In this document: positions 25,061-38,800 of the stretch, piece after piece
How positions within the stretch are numbered: position 1 is the stretch's first letter
Layout: each line of letters starts with the position of its first letter
Assembly: GCF_964355755.1 (NCBI RefSeq)
Contig: NC_092673.1
Coordinates: forward strand, 3,973,001-4,037,000
Direction: 5' to 3'
DNA from: Antedon mediterranea
Lineage: Eukaryota; Echinodermata; Crinoidea; Comatulida; Antedonidae
Length of the DNA stretch: 64,000 nucleotides
Notes under the pieces: generated by a model
What the model was told of the DNA's origin: nothing
The model's database searches: none
What the model saw: the letters and a program-made list of their open reading frames with translations, nothing else
Position numbers and translations under genes: made by a program

Positions 25061-28000
25061 CCGCCATTTTCTCACAAATACAGTATCAATTTTCACTATA
25101 TTTTAAAATGTTTATCGTAATTGAGTTACACTTAAATTTAAAAGATGAGGGCTGAGTAAACGGAACCAGTGGTACCACTATAACTTTTACTGGACGACTA
25201 AGGAGGTACCCTAGTATAATCCCACCAAGTGACTCCCCGGAACAATCCGCCATTTTCTCACAAATACAGTTTCAAATTTAACTATATTTTAAAAATTGTA
25301 ATTGAGTTACACTCAAATTTTTAAGATGAGAAGGCTGAGTAAACGGAACCAGTGGTCCCACTCTAACTTATACTGGACAACTAAGGAGGTACCCTAGTAT
25401 AATCCCACCAAGTGACTCCCAGGAACAATCCGCCATTTTCTCACAAATACAGTATCAAATGTCACTATATTTTTTAAATCGTAAATGAGTTACACTCGAA
25501 TTTAAAAGATGAGGGCTGAGTAAACGGGACCAGTGGTCCCACTCTAATTTATACTGGACGACTAAGGAGGTACCTTAGTATAATCCCACCAAGTGACTCC
25601 CAGGAACAATCCGCCATTTTTTCACAAATACAGTATCAAATTTCACTATATTTTTTAAATCGTAAATGAGTTACACTCAAATTTAAAAGATGAGGGCTGA
25701 GTAAACGGTACCAGTGGTCCCACTCTAACTTATACTGTACGACTAAGGAGGCACCCTAGTATAATCCCACCAAGTGACTGCCAGGAACAATCCGCCATTT
25801 TCTCACAAATACAGTATCAAATTTCACTATATTTTAAAATATTAATCGTAATTGAGTTACACTCAAATTTTAAAGATAAGTGCTGAGTAAACGGGACCAG
25901 TGGTCCCACTCTAACTTAAACTGGACAACTAAGGAGGTACCCTAGTATAATCCCCCACCAAGTGACTCCCGGGAACAATCCGCCATTTTCTCACAAATAC
26001 AGTATCAAATTTCACTATATTTTAAAATATTAATCGTAATTGAGTTACACTCAAACGTTAAAGATGAGGGCTGAGTAAACGGAACCAGTGGTCCCACTCT
26101 AACTTCTACTGGACAACTAAGTAGGTACCCTAGTATAATCCCACCAAGTGACTCCCAGGAACAATCCGCCATTTTCTCACAAATACAGTATCAATTTTCA
26201 CTATATTTTAAATATTTTTATCGTAATTGAGTTACACTCAAATTTAAAAGATGAGGGCTGAGTAAACGGGACCAGTGGTCGCACTCTAACTTATACTGGA
26301 CGACTAAGGACGTACCTTAGTATAATCCCACCATGTGACTCCCAGGAAAAATCCGCCGTTTTCTCACAAATACAGTATCTAATTTCTCTATATTTTTAAA
26401 ATCGTAAATGAGTTACACTCAAATTTATAAGATGAGGGCTGAGTAAACGGGACCAGTGGTCCCACTCTAACTTATATTGGACGACTAAGGAGGCACCCTA
26501 GTATAATCCCACAAAGTGACTCTCAGGAACAATCCGCCGTTTTCTCACAAATACAGTATCAAATTTCACTATATTTTAAAAGTCGTAAATGAGTTACACT
26601 CAAATTTAAAAGATGAGGGCTGAGTAAACGGGACCAGTGGTACCACTCTAACTTTTACTGGACGACTAAGGAGGTACCCTAGTATAATCCCACCAAGTGA
26701 CTCTCAGGAACAATCCGCCGTTTTCTCACAAATACAGTATCAAATTTCACTATATTTTAAAAATCGTAAATGAGTTACACTCAAATTTTAAAGATTAGTG
26801 CTGAGTTAACGGGACCAGTGGTCCCACTCTAACTTATACTGGACAACTAAGGAGGTACTCTAGTATAATCCCACCAAGTGACTCCCAGGAACAATCCGCC
26901 ATTTTCTCACAAATACAGTATCAAATTTCACTATATTTTTTAAATCGTAAATGAGTTACACTCAAATTTAAAAGATGAGGGCTGAGTAAACGGTACAAGT
27001 GGTCCCACTCTAACTTATACTGTACGACTAAGGAGGCACCCTAGTATAATCCCACCAAGTGAATCTCAGGAACAATCCGCCGTTTTCTCCCTCACAACTA
27101 CAGTTTCAAATTTCACTATATTTTAAAAATCGTAAATGAGTTACACTCAAATTTTAAAGATGAGGGCTGAGTAAACGGAAACAGTGGTCCCACTCTAACT
27201 TATACTGGACGACTAACGGGGTACCCTAGTATAATCCCACCAAGTGACTGCCAGGAACAATCCGCCATTTTCTCACAAATACAGTATCAAATTTCACTAT
27301 ATTTTAAAATATTAATCGTAATTGAGTTACACTCAAATTTTAAAGATAAGGGCTGAGTAAACGGGACCAGTGGTCCCACTCTAACTTAAACTGGACAACT
27401 AAGGAGGTACCCTAGTATAATCCCACCAAGTGACTCCCGGGAACAATCCGCCATTTTCTCACAAATACAGTATCAAATTTCACTATATTTTAAAATATTA
27501 ATCGTAATTGAGTTACACTCAAACGTTAAAGATGAGGGCTGAGTAAACGGGACCAGTGGTCCCACTCTAACTTCTACTGGACAACTAAGGAGGTACCCTA
27601 GTATAATCCCACCAAGTGACTCCCAGGAACAATCCGCCATTTTCTCACAAATACAGTATCAATTTTCACTATATTTTAAATATTTTTATCGTAATTGAGT
27701 TACACTCAAATTTAAAAGATGAGGGCTGAGTAAACGGAACCAGTGGTCCCACTCTAACTTATACTGGACAACTAAGGACGTACCTTAGTATAATCCCACC
27801 ATGTGACTCCCAGGAAAAATCCGCCGTTTTCTCACAAATACAGTATCTAATTTCTCTATATTTTAAAAATCGTAAATGAGTTACACTCAAATTTAAAAGA
27901 TGAGGGCTGAGTAAACGGGACCAGTGGTCCCACTCTAACTTATACTGGACGACTAAGGAGGCACCCTAGTATAATCCCACCAAGTGACTCTCAGGAACAA

Positions 28001-29106
28001 TCCGCCGTTTTCTCACAAATACAGTATCAAATTTCACTATATTTTAAAAATCGTAAATGAGTTACACTCAAATTTAAAAGATGAGGGCTGAGTAAACGGG
28101 ACCAGTGGTCCCACTCTAACTTATACTGGATGACTAATGGGGTACCCTAGTATAATCCCACCAAGTGACTCTAAGGAACAATCCGCCGTTTTCTCACAAA
28201 TACAGTATCAAATTTCACTATATTTTAAAAATCGTAAATGAGTTACACTCAAATTTTAAAGATGAGGGCTGAGTAAACGGGACCAGTGGTCCCACTCTAA
28301 CTTATACTGGACAACTAAGAAGGTACCCTAGTATAATCCCACAAAGTGACTCCCGGGAACAATCCGCCATTTTCTCACAAATACAGTATCAAATTTCACT
28401 ATATTTTTTAAATCGTAAATGAGTTACACTCAAATTTAAAAGATGAGGGCTGAGTAAACGGTACCAGTGGTCCCACTCTAACTTATACTGTACGACTAAG
28501 GAGGTACCCTAGTATAATCCCACCAAGTGACTCCCAGGAACAATCCGCCATTTTCTCACCAATACAGTTTCAAATTTAACTATATTTAAAAAATTGTAAT
28601 TGAGTTACACTCAAATTTTAAAGATGAGGGCTGAGTAAACGGGACCAGTGGTCGCACTCTAACTTATACTGGACGTCTAAGGGGGTACCCTAGTATAATC
28701 CCACCAAGTGACTCCCAGGAACAATCCGCCATTTTCTCACAAATACAGTTTCAAATTTAACTATATTTAAAAAATTGTAATTGAGTTACACTCAAATTTT
28801 AAAAATGAGGGCTGAGTAAACGGGACCAGTGGTCGCACTCTAACTTATACTGGACGTCTAAGGGGGTACCCTAGTATAATCCCACCAAGTGACTCCCAGC
28901 AACAATCCGCCATTTTCTCACAAATACAGTTTCAAATTTAACTATATTTTAAAAATCGTAATTGAGTTACACTCAAATTTTAAAGATGAGGGCTGAGTAA
29001 ACGGGACCAGTGGTCCCACTCTAACTTATACTGGACGACTAAGGGGGTACCCTAGTATAATCCCACCAAGTGAATCCCAGGAACAATCCGCCGTTTTTCT
29101 CACAAA
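25061..29106 (-). repeat. right satellite array, inverted, ~22 units
   Basis: The same unit in reverse complement. Orientation flips abruptly at 25060/25061, where an AT-rich tail meets CCGCCATTTTCTCAC with no spacer. A higher-order period of about 1466 bp is visible from the variant CCCACCATGTGACTCCCAGG near 26328 and 27796. About 60 percent the length of the left array, so the hairpin arms are unequal. Confidence 0.9.
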
Positions 29107-29256
29107 TATTTAATTCCTAATACCATAAAAGCCATAAGTAACAATGAAAATGTAAAGAATGCACAAACGGCGTTTCATAGTTATTGTTGGCTGGAAAAAA
29201 TAAAAGTGGGCTGGCTTATTGTTGGCTGGCTTATTGTTGGCTAGCTTGACACAAGC
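29107..29256 (-). repeat. foldback right terminal segment
   Basis: Reverse complement of the left terminal segment, ending GGCTAGCTTGACACAAGC at 29256, followed by ACCACCACC. Confidence 0.8.
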
Positions 29257-29862
29257 ACCACCACCACATGTTTTTGTTGACTGCTCTATGGAATTGGGGG
29301 CGCCCTTTACAAAATAGTGTCCTTTAAATTTCTTACGTCACACACACGTGTTACTAACTTTCCACCAATCACGGCCGAGCATCGCGGAACCTCCTATACT
29401 GTATGATCATCAATCACCTTATTGTAATTGTTCATATCATCCATATCTATAAAGATATGGTGACAAGTAATTAAGCTGGTTGTATCCTTTACAACACATG
29501 GTTAATATGTTCATTTTCTCAAATTAACAGAGGAGCAAATAAATTAAATAATTAGTCTAAACACCAAGAATGTTTTTCCTTAGAACATCGTCATTACTTA
29601 CTTTGCTTACACAGCACAGCAGCTTCCTCAGAATATCATCGTAAGATTTTTTTCTAAATTTCATCGTAGTCTATTTTCTCGTTCTTACAAAACATCTTGG
29701 TCAAATGTTAAAAGCTTGTTTAATTAGGTTTGAAAAATAAGATATTTCCTTATCTAGCTCATTCTAAGACTCGCTTGTCGTACGTAGGCCTACTTAGAAA
29801 CTCTGATACTGCAGAAGAAAATAACAGCCAAAGTCAATATTTTCATTGTAACTTCTTAGGCA
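29257..29862. other. upstream region of the LRR gene
   Basis: About 600 bases without a recognised gene. A possible noncoding exon ends at a GTAAGA donor (29641), and an acceptor-like TTCTTAG lies at 29854-29860 just before the LRR start codon, so the gene may have a spliced 5' UTR. No TATA box is obvious. Confidence 0.35.
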
Positions 29863-32800
29863 ATGTGGATGCTCAAGCTTCTATTAATTCAGCTAGCTTA
29901 CATATTGACTTGCCAGTTAAACTACCCAGTTGAATCAACGCAACAATCATACAGGGGAAAAAAGCTGCAAGTACCTATTGCATGTCATGGGTGGCAAAAT
30001 GGAATTTGTAAATGTTCTGAACCTGAGAAGTTTGTCAATTGTAGCAGTCAAAGGCTTACTGAATTTCCACTTGGAATCCCGAATGATACACGTGCATTGT
30101 AAGTAATATCCTAGTTTATGAATTATAAACTCCCTGCTGCTCTTCTTTATTTACTAAGCTTACTTATTAGTCTAGCGTTTACTATTGCTTCCACATAGTA
30201 CAATTTCCTATGGCGTTCTTGTGCCGGCTTCGTGAAAAGAGCTCATAATTTGAAATCCTGGTAGTAACTCTACACTAAATACCATCTTTTGTATTTAGCA
30301 ACATTCTTACAAATGAACAGTAGTAGAGTAACAGTATCTGCGCAGTTTGTTAATTAAATTGTTTTTATTTTGTTTCAGGAACATAGGAAACAATATGATT
30401 AATTCTGTACCGGATCTGCGCCATCTTGCTGATCTGCAAAGCATGTAAGTTATTCAATTGACGGACAATCTGTTTATTCGTTGGATTGTCAGTAATTGTC
30501 AAACTGATCAATGGATAAAATCATAAAATACTTGCATATATCTATCTTTATATATTTTGAATTGGTCATGGTACCTCGCTATATTTCTTTCTTTATTCAT
30601 TCATCCAAAAAATACATAAACATAACATTGTAATATAAAATATTAAAATATAAAAATAATTGGATAAAAAGGAAGAAGAGAAAAGGCAACTTCATGCCTA
30701 TCTAGCTCTACTCCCTGTATAACTAAAAGATTTCAATTCTATTCAAATCAAACAAATCATATTATGATAGAATTTAATTACTAATAATAGTATAATAGTA
30801 ATAATAATAATAGATGTATATATATATATATAAATTATACTGTAAATTATATATACTAGATGGCACGCTCGCTTCGCTCGCGTACCATCTAGGTCGTGCC
30901 CACAGATGGTTCTCGAATACACAGTATTTCCAGCGAGAAAAAAATGGAGATTTCAAATGTACGTACCGCAGGACTATAATACATTGTCGTTTACAGAAAC
31001 GAATAAATATACACAATGATTTATGTAGTCAACCAAAATTAGCACCCTGGGAATTACTTCCGAGAGAGAAACAAAATGAGTCAAATTTTTTTATTTGGAC
31101 TCATTTAAACAAACCCAATTTGTGTTTTGTATGTAACATTAAGGGTTGAGGGATGGGGGAAGAAGATAGGTACAAAGAGGAAACATTTTAAAATATTTTC
31201 TTATCCACTCAGTAACGAAATATTGTTTTTAATGTTTTATAGGCCTATAAATAATATACCACTAAATACAGTAAAACATTTACGATTTAACACGGTACTT
31301 TGTTAAAACTCTCACTGTCATAGTCGATTGAAATAGTAAAGTACATGTAACGATACACCACTACGACGTTTATATATTTTTAAATTATTAATTAATACAA
31401 ACGTTGAGAAGCAACTGTCAGTAATAACGTTTATTTATTTGTATATTATATGTTTATAATCTAACAGTAGGGCCTACCCACACTCACAGTAATAAAGTTT
31501 ATTTGTATATATTTTTATATTACATCTAACAGTACCAACACTCACAGTAAGAAATTTGCGATTCAAATTGCGATCAAAAGTGGTTAATACCTTAACAGTA
31601 TTGTACAGCATTGCAATACTATTTATGTTTATTCTCCAAGGGGGCCCATAAATCTAAATCTATACCTGTATGGTTAAACCAAATAATTTGGAATGTTGCA
31701 TTCATCACAAATCAATACATTTGTAAAAACGTATATTAAATGTATCAAAATAGTATTTTTTAAAGAAAATCGGCCTGTCTTCAACATTATGATGCTGTAC
31801 TCGAACTGTTCAACCGGTTTTCAGCTATTAAAAACAATTATCGTAGGAGGAGATAGGAAAATGCGAAGCCTCCTCGCATTTTTGTGGCGGGTATTTTTCA
31901 AGATGGACATCCATTAGACAGTGTATACCACGATCGGAAAACACCCCTATTTGGGGCAAATCGTTGAACCTAAATTCGTTTTAATCGTCAATAACTAATT
32001 ATCTAACTTAATTTAATTAGTAAACAGGGTTACATCAGGTGGTTAAAATCAGTACCGAAAGTACGAACCAACTTTATATACCATCGAGTAAAAATTCTAG
32101 AAGTAAGGCGCGATTTACCGAATTTTGCCCTTACGTAAATTTATATATAGATATAAATACATACACACAACCATCATTCCGTTTCAATTGTATATACATA
32201 CATATACACACATGTATATATTAATGCCATACATTTACTCATAAATTTTATGACTCCAACAGGAGTTCTATGACTTTGGTTTTAAAATGTTTGTGTACTT
32301 GCAGTAACCTTAACAGAAATTACCTTAGCAAAGTTCCAACACTACCAAAGACAATGGGTACAATGTAAGTTTATACTTTTATTAGTTTTAGGATCTAATA
32401 ATCTAGAGATGCCAGTAAAGTAATAATGTGTTTAGCGCACATATCCACGAAAGTGCTCAAGGTGTTTGTGGAAAAACTAATCTGTAAACCTAAAAACTAC
32501 CAAATCTAGAAAAAACCCACATAACTTTTTTAAGAAAAAAAAAGAAACAATTCTGAATGTAACAATACTCAAAATATAAATATATAATATTGAAAGTCTT
32601 TTTCCTTTGTTTGTATAGAGATCTTTCTCGAAATGTAATTCAAAATTTCAGCACAGAATTTGTGGGTATGACATACTTAGTCAAGCTGTAAGTATAATTA
32701 TAAATCAAGTATATAAACAAGTATATAAACAAGTATATAAACAAGTATATAAACAAGTATATACACAAGTAAACAGGTATATAAACAAGTATATAAACAA

Positions 32801-35800
32801 GTATATAAACAAGTATATAAACAAGTAAACAGGTATATAAACAAGTATATAAACAAGTAAATAAACAAGTAAACAAGTATATAAACAAGTATATAAACAA
32901 GTAAACAGGTATATAAACAAGTATATAAACAAGTAAATAAACAAGTAAACAAGTATATAAACAAGTAAACAAGTATATAAACAAGTATAAGTATATAAAC
33001 AAGTAAACAAGTATATAAACAAGTATATAAACAAGTAAACAAGTATATAAACAAGTAAACAAACAAGTATATAAACAAGTATATAAACAAGTATATAAAC
33101 AAGTATATAAACAAGTATATAAACAAGTATATAAACAAGTATATAAACAAGTATATAAACAAGTAAATAAACAAGTAAACAAGTATATAAACAAGTATAT
33201 AAACAAGTAAACAGGTATATAAACAAGTATATAAACAAGTAAATAAACAAGTAAACAAGTATATAAACAAGTAAACAAGTATATAAACAAGTATAAGTAT
33301 ATAAACAAGTAAACAAGTATATAAACAAGTATATAAACAAGTAAACAAGTATATAAACAAGTAAACAAACAAGTATATAAACAAGTATATAAACAAGTAT
33401 ATAAACAAGTATATAAACAAGTATATAAACAAGTATATAAACAAGTATATAAACAAGTATATAAACAAGTATATAAACAAGTATATAAACAAGTAAACAA
33501 GTATATAAACAAGTAAACAAACAAGTATATAAACAAGTATATAAACAAGTATATAAACAAGTATATAAACAAGTATATAAACAAGTAAATAAGTATATAA
33601 ACAAGTAAACAAGTATATAAACAAGTAAACAAGTATATAAACAAGTAAATAAGTATATAAACAAGTAAACAATTATATAAACAAGTATATAAACAAGTAT
33701 ATAAACAAGTAAACAAGTATATAAACAAGTATATAAACAAGTAAACAAGTATATAAACAAGTAAACAAGTATATAAACAAGTAAACAAGTATGTAAACAA
33801 GTAAACAATGAAATAAACAAGTATCTACCTTTTAGTACTATAATAAATAGATATTCTTTAAATGTTTCCAAACATTATTTGGTGTTTATTGAGTAACATT
33901 AATTTAATTTTACATACCAAAAGAATAAATGTTATTCTTTTTTGTTTATAGAAATATAAAACACAATTTGTTAAACAACTTGCCTGATGGTGGATTTACA
34001 GGATGCTCTTGGCTTTCAAAACTGTAAGAACATCATAATCTATTATTTGTTATGATTTATAGTATTCTAAATAAAGAGAGTTGAGATATCATTGAGGGGA
34101 CAGTAGTTTCTAACGTCGGTTCAAGCTAAGGTGGACCAGAGCAATCCCCTATTTAACAACATTTTTCACCTCAATTGTCTTTCGCTTCCAGTAGGTTCAT
34201 TCCTCCATGCTCTTTTCAATAAAAATCTGAATACTCAGTAACATAATGATATTTAAATCATTTATCTTTACAAAATGATAGGATGCTAGGCTACAATAGC
34301 TTGAAGTACATAAATGGGAACCAACTAAAAGGTCTGGAATCATTAGGATATTTGTAAGTTACATTAGCGGTATTATTATCATTTGCGGTTTAACAGCATC
34401 ATTATCATTTGATAACATTATCATTATCATGTGGTTTAACAGCATCATTATCATTTGATAACAGCATCATTATCATTTGATAACAGCATCATTATCATTT
34501 GATAACAGTATCATTATAATTTGCGGTTTAACAGAATCATTATCATTTGATAACAGCTTCATTATAATTTGTGGTTTAAAAGCATCATTATCATTTGCTT
34601 TTTAACAGCATCATTATCATTTGATAACAGCTTCATTATCATTTGCGGTTTAACAGCATCATTATCATTACCATTTGTGGTTTTTCACTATCATAAATAA
34701 ATAAAGTTACTAATGTATATAAATATTATTTTCTCTTTTAATTGTAAGGTTCTTGCAAACAAATAGCATTACCAACATTGATCCAGCTGCCATGAAAATA
34801 ATCTGCAAATATGGTAATGGAATGTAAGTAATACATGCCTAAACAATGTATACAAATTAAAGGTAGAATTTCATGTTAGAGTAGTGATAGCACAGATACA
34901 AAAAATTTAGAGCTGATGGAGAGTGAAATGTTCGCCACTTCTGAGAAAATGTAAACATATTTATTTACTAAACATTTGGCAAATAGCCAAGAGGAAACCA
35001 TAAACCAATGGCAAGTGGCAATCTAAAGACTAAAGAAGAAATATAGATAAATAAATATTTCTCTTAAGCTTGATTTCCATTAAATCGCTACACTGTATCG
35101 CCGACAGTTGTTTCTGACTTATGATAGCGATTTTATGGAAACCAAGCTTTATCTGGTTCTGCATAATTATAAAATATTTGTCAGAATGTAAGAGAAAAGC
35201 AGGGAGGTCATATGTGCCACCGCTCTATACCTTTCATAACCATTAAAAAACATTATGCTTCACTGCCAAAAAGCAATACTACTGGCCACTTTTTAGAAAT
35301 GGCTATAATAGAAACCATAGTCCATTAAAACATGAATAATTGCTTGTTACATACGGTACATATTTTGCAGAGACTTTGGCACGAATAAGCTCACAGCTAT
35401 AAGACCAGGGTTCTTTAATGACTGCTCAATAGTTGACGATTTGTAAGTATGTAGGCCTACTGAATTAAATTTAAAATATCATGTCAATTTATAGATTTTC
35501 AACTACAGTAGTCTAAAACTTATAACTATTCCTGATGACTCTTTATACAGTTGTCAAAGAATGTTGATTTCTAGAAACCAAATAAACTTTAAAAAACTTA
35601 AATTACTGTATATCTTGCAGTACATCAAAATAATTAAATTATTTACTCTTAAAATGTCTTTCTTTTCAGATATTTGAGAAATAACATAATATCTAAGCTA
35701 CCTGATTATCTCTTTCAAAATCCAGAATCTAAAGATGCTTTTGGGGTTGAACTTGGATCAGTGTAAGTATGTTACAGAAAGAGGAATATTACTGGTCAGT

Positions 35801-38800
35801 CCCAGGGTCAGTCAACTTTCCAAATACTGGACTCTCTAAAACCGGAAACTCTCCCAAAACCAGACTTTTATTAAGTTCCAAAATGTTCCAAATTAACTTT
35901 TATATTAGTAATTTTACCAACAATAAAGATTACCATATTAGTTCCATTTTCCATAGAAGCATTTGTTATAAAAGCATCACAGTTATACCTTGAAAATACA
36001 AATTGTTGTTTCATCACCAAAAGTAAAACCTTGTGTATTGTTTATTGTTTTTCTTCATACAATTTGTTTTCTATTGATAGTCATTTCAATAACATGTCAC
36101 TTGAAGAAATTGGTGCAAACACATTTTATGGAGTTGGACATTGTCAACTACTGTAAGTACTCCCATAGCAGGTACATGAGGCTTAAGCTCTGTCCACACT
36201 ATTAAACTAGTTTGACGAAAAAAAGTTATATGCCCAAATATGGTAGTGACATGTTTAAATATGGTAGTGATATGACATCATCATGTCCATATATGGGCAC
36301 ATCACATTTTTTTGTAACATAAAGTTTGATAGTGTAGACAGAGCTTTTAGATGGTAGTTTATTTATTATCAAAGTTAGAGATTTAGTTGTAATTGTCATT
36401 AAGAGTTAAATTCATGTTTCACAACATTCTGAAGTATGGTCAATTTGAGAAACTTCTTTCTTACTTGTTTATATATTTATTCAATGTTATCACTTATTAA
36501 TTTCTCATATAAATTATTATTTTTATTTCAGGCCTTAAAGATGTATTGTCCCCAAAAAACATGAAAAATGAAGATTAATTAAATCAGACTTTGAATATGT
36601 TATTTTGTAGTTTTAATACAGTTAATGACTTCCATAGAAAAATAATGAAAAAATAATGTTTTCACTTGTAAAATGACAAACTAAATGGTTAAATCCAACC
36701 AAAAACCCATTGGCTGGCAGCCAATTAAACCATTTTTTTGCTTTAAATTACATTTTTTCAGGTAAATACATTTTTTTTTTACCCCAATTTTTGGTCAAAG
36801 TGGATAACTATTACGTTAAATTAAAATTCAATATTCAACAAAAATTTTGTTTTCTTCAGGAGGACACTACATCTTTAAATTATTTTTTTTGGTTTGCTTT
36901 TTAGATCATTATCTATGAATCGATTGAAATATATTCCGAAAGCTGTGACAAATTTGAATGTATTAAACTACATGTAAGAAATTTATGAAAAAAACTGGTG
37001 ATTTTAGTAGTGATAGATTTTGGGTTTAAAAAAATATAAATTACTATAATTAATACTGATACAAAATACTGTGTATCATAGTGTGGTAGATTAAATCTAA
37101 TTTAATCTAACCTCTAGGTAGTTATTGTGACATGATTACCAATTTTTATATTGTTTAAAGGTTTAGAGAATAAACATTAGTAAAGTTAGGTTTGCAGTGC
37201 ACCATGAAATTCCAAAAGGAAATTAAGCAGAGTGGAGCTTGGTGGTTAACGTGCTTGCCTTCCAATCCCAAGGTCCAGGGTTCAATCCTGACCTAGCACC
37301 AACAACTCACAACTCTTTCAACTCCACTTCCTCAAATGAGACGTAGTTTTTAAGAGATAAATTATAAAATAGTTTATTCATCCTGTAATTGGCGAGTTAC
37401 TTGCTGTTGGATGCGTATGAAATATATTTTTAAAAAGTATGGTTGTGTATATCTTGACATTTCACAGTTTGTTCTTATTCGTAAGTGTATATTTTCACAA
37501 TGTAATTCCATTTTGTTTGTAGTCTTCTTGGTAACAATATGATAACTGAAATACCAGATTTTGCCTTTAACGGTTCAAGAAAAGTTCTTGGGATATTCCT
37601 GAATGTAAATCAACTGCAAAGAATTCCGAAGAATGCATTTGCAAATTTGAAACAATTAAAAGAACTGTAAGTTTTGTAATTTGTATCATAATTAGAATAA
37701 AATATTGATATCCATGAACTGAAGCTTGCTTTATTTTTAGTATATTCTAATTCAATTTTATTTAATAATAATTTTTTAATTTATTTTGAAGATATCTATT
37801 CAAAAACAAGATAGTTACAATAGAATTGGGTGCTTTTAAAGATAATCCATTGGAAAAACTGTAAGTATTTCATCAGTTTGGGCTTTTCAACTTCACATAT
37901 TAAAGCGTATTTAATTTCATGAAGAACATCACACAGTCAACCAAAAATGTTATGATTTTTTATCCATTTCTTTACAGGTATCTTTTTGAAAATAATTTGG
38001 TAACCATACCGCAAAATTTATTTAGGACACCATCTCGAACTATCACCACCTTGTGAGTAAATTTTTAAATCGTATGTATATTTTTGTAAACAAGCTAACA
38101 GGTAAAATTTACCTTATAAACAAAAACAGTAAAGGACGTTAGAAAAATAGTTTAGAATGATAATAAAATATTGTGAATGCCAAAAGCTAAATATTCACTC
38201 TTGTTATGTAGTGATTCAGGGATATTCAATTTTTATATGCTATCCACATCATATCATTTTAATAGTCAAATAATGTTTTTAAATGTATCAAAACTGAAAT
38301 GATTCCTTCTTTTTAGGCATTTATTTTTTAGTCCAGTGAAAACTATTCATCCTTCAGCTTTCATAGAGTTGGCGGACAATGCTACAATGTAAGAAAATAA
38401 AGATTCACCATTAGCTGTCTGACACTTTTGCTTGCAACAAATTGATAAACTGGGGTATATGATTGAAAATGTTCATCTGGTTTGAAGATATGTTAGTAAT
38501 TTTGGTTTGTCAAAATAAAATTTTAAAATAAAACTGGGGTATAAGTTCACAAACCTAATGTTACATTTAAACATTTTGAATAATGGTTATGTAATAATGA
38601 CATGGTTATGATGTTAAAATAATATTCTAAAATTTTAAGCAACTTGTATTTACTTATATCTTAGTATTGGAACTTGTAGTCAATTGGAGAATATTCCTAA
38701 ATTACAAGCTAATGTAACTATGTGAGTATTGTTATTTGATAAGGTACATTTTCACTGCATTTTATAAGATATATATTTTACATACAAACAAAAATAATGA

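Larger units (their letters stand above)
18330..29256. mobile_element. giant non-autonomous foldback element
   Basis: The two ends are inverted copies: GCTTGTGTCAAGCTAGCC from 18330 and its reverse complement ending at 29256. The match runs about 150 bases before the tandem arrays start. The rest is two opposed arrays of one ~183 bp unit, plus-orientation to 25060 and reversed from 25061. Both flanks read ACCACCACC (18321-18329 and 29257-29265), which could be a 9 bp target-site duplication as made by Mutator-like transposases, though the sequence is a simple trinucleotide run and may be coincidence. No transposase or unique loop exists inside. Comparable foldback elements with tandem inner repeats are known (Drosophila FB, sea urchin TU); membership is not shown here. 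Confidence 0.8.

Noticed and set aside
18480-29106. CRISPR-like repeat array
   Set aside because: Units are contiguous, 181-187 bp, without spacers, and lie in a eukaryotic genome.
29569-29640. Possible upstream coding exon of the LRR gene (starts ATGTTTTTCC, donor at 29641)
   Set aside because: Joining it to the acceptor at 29860 does not keep the frame of the LRR start at 29863; at most a noncoding exon.
32640-33871. Three overlapping 320-390 codon open frames on the minus strand (YLFIYLFTCLYTCL repeats)
   Set aside because: Pure translation of a 12 bp minisatellite; all frames are open because the unit length is a multiple of three and lacks stops.
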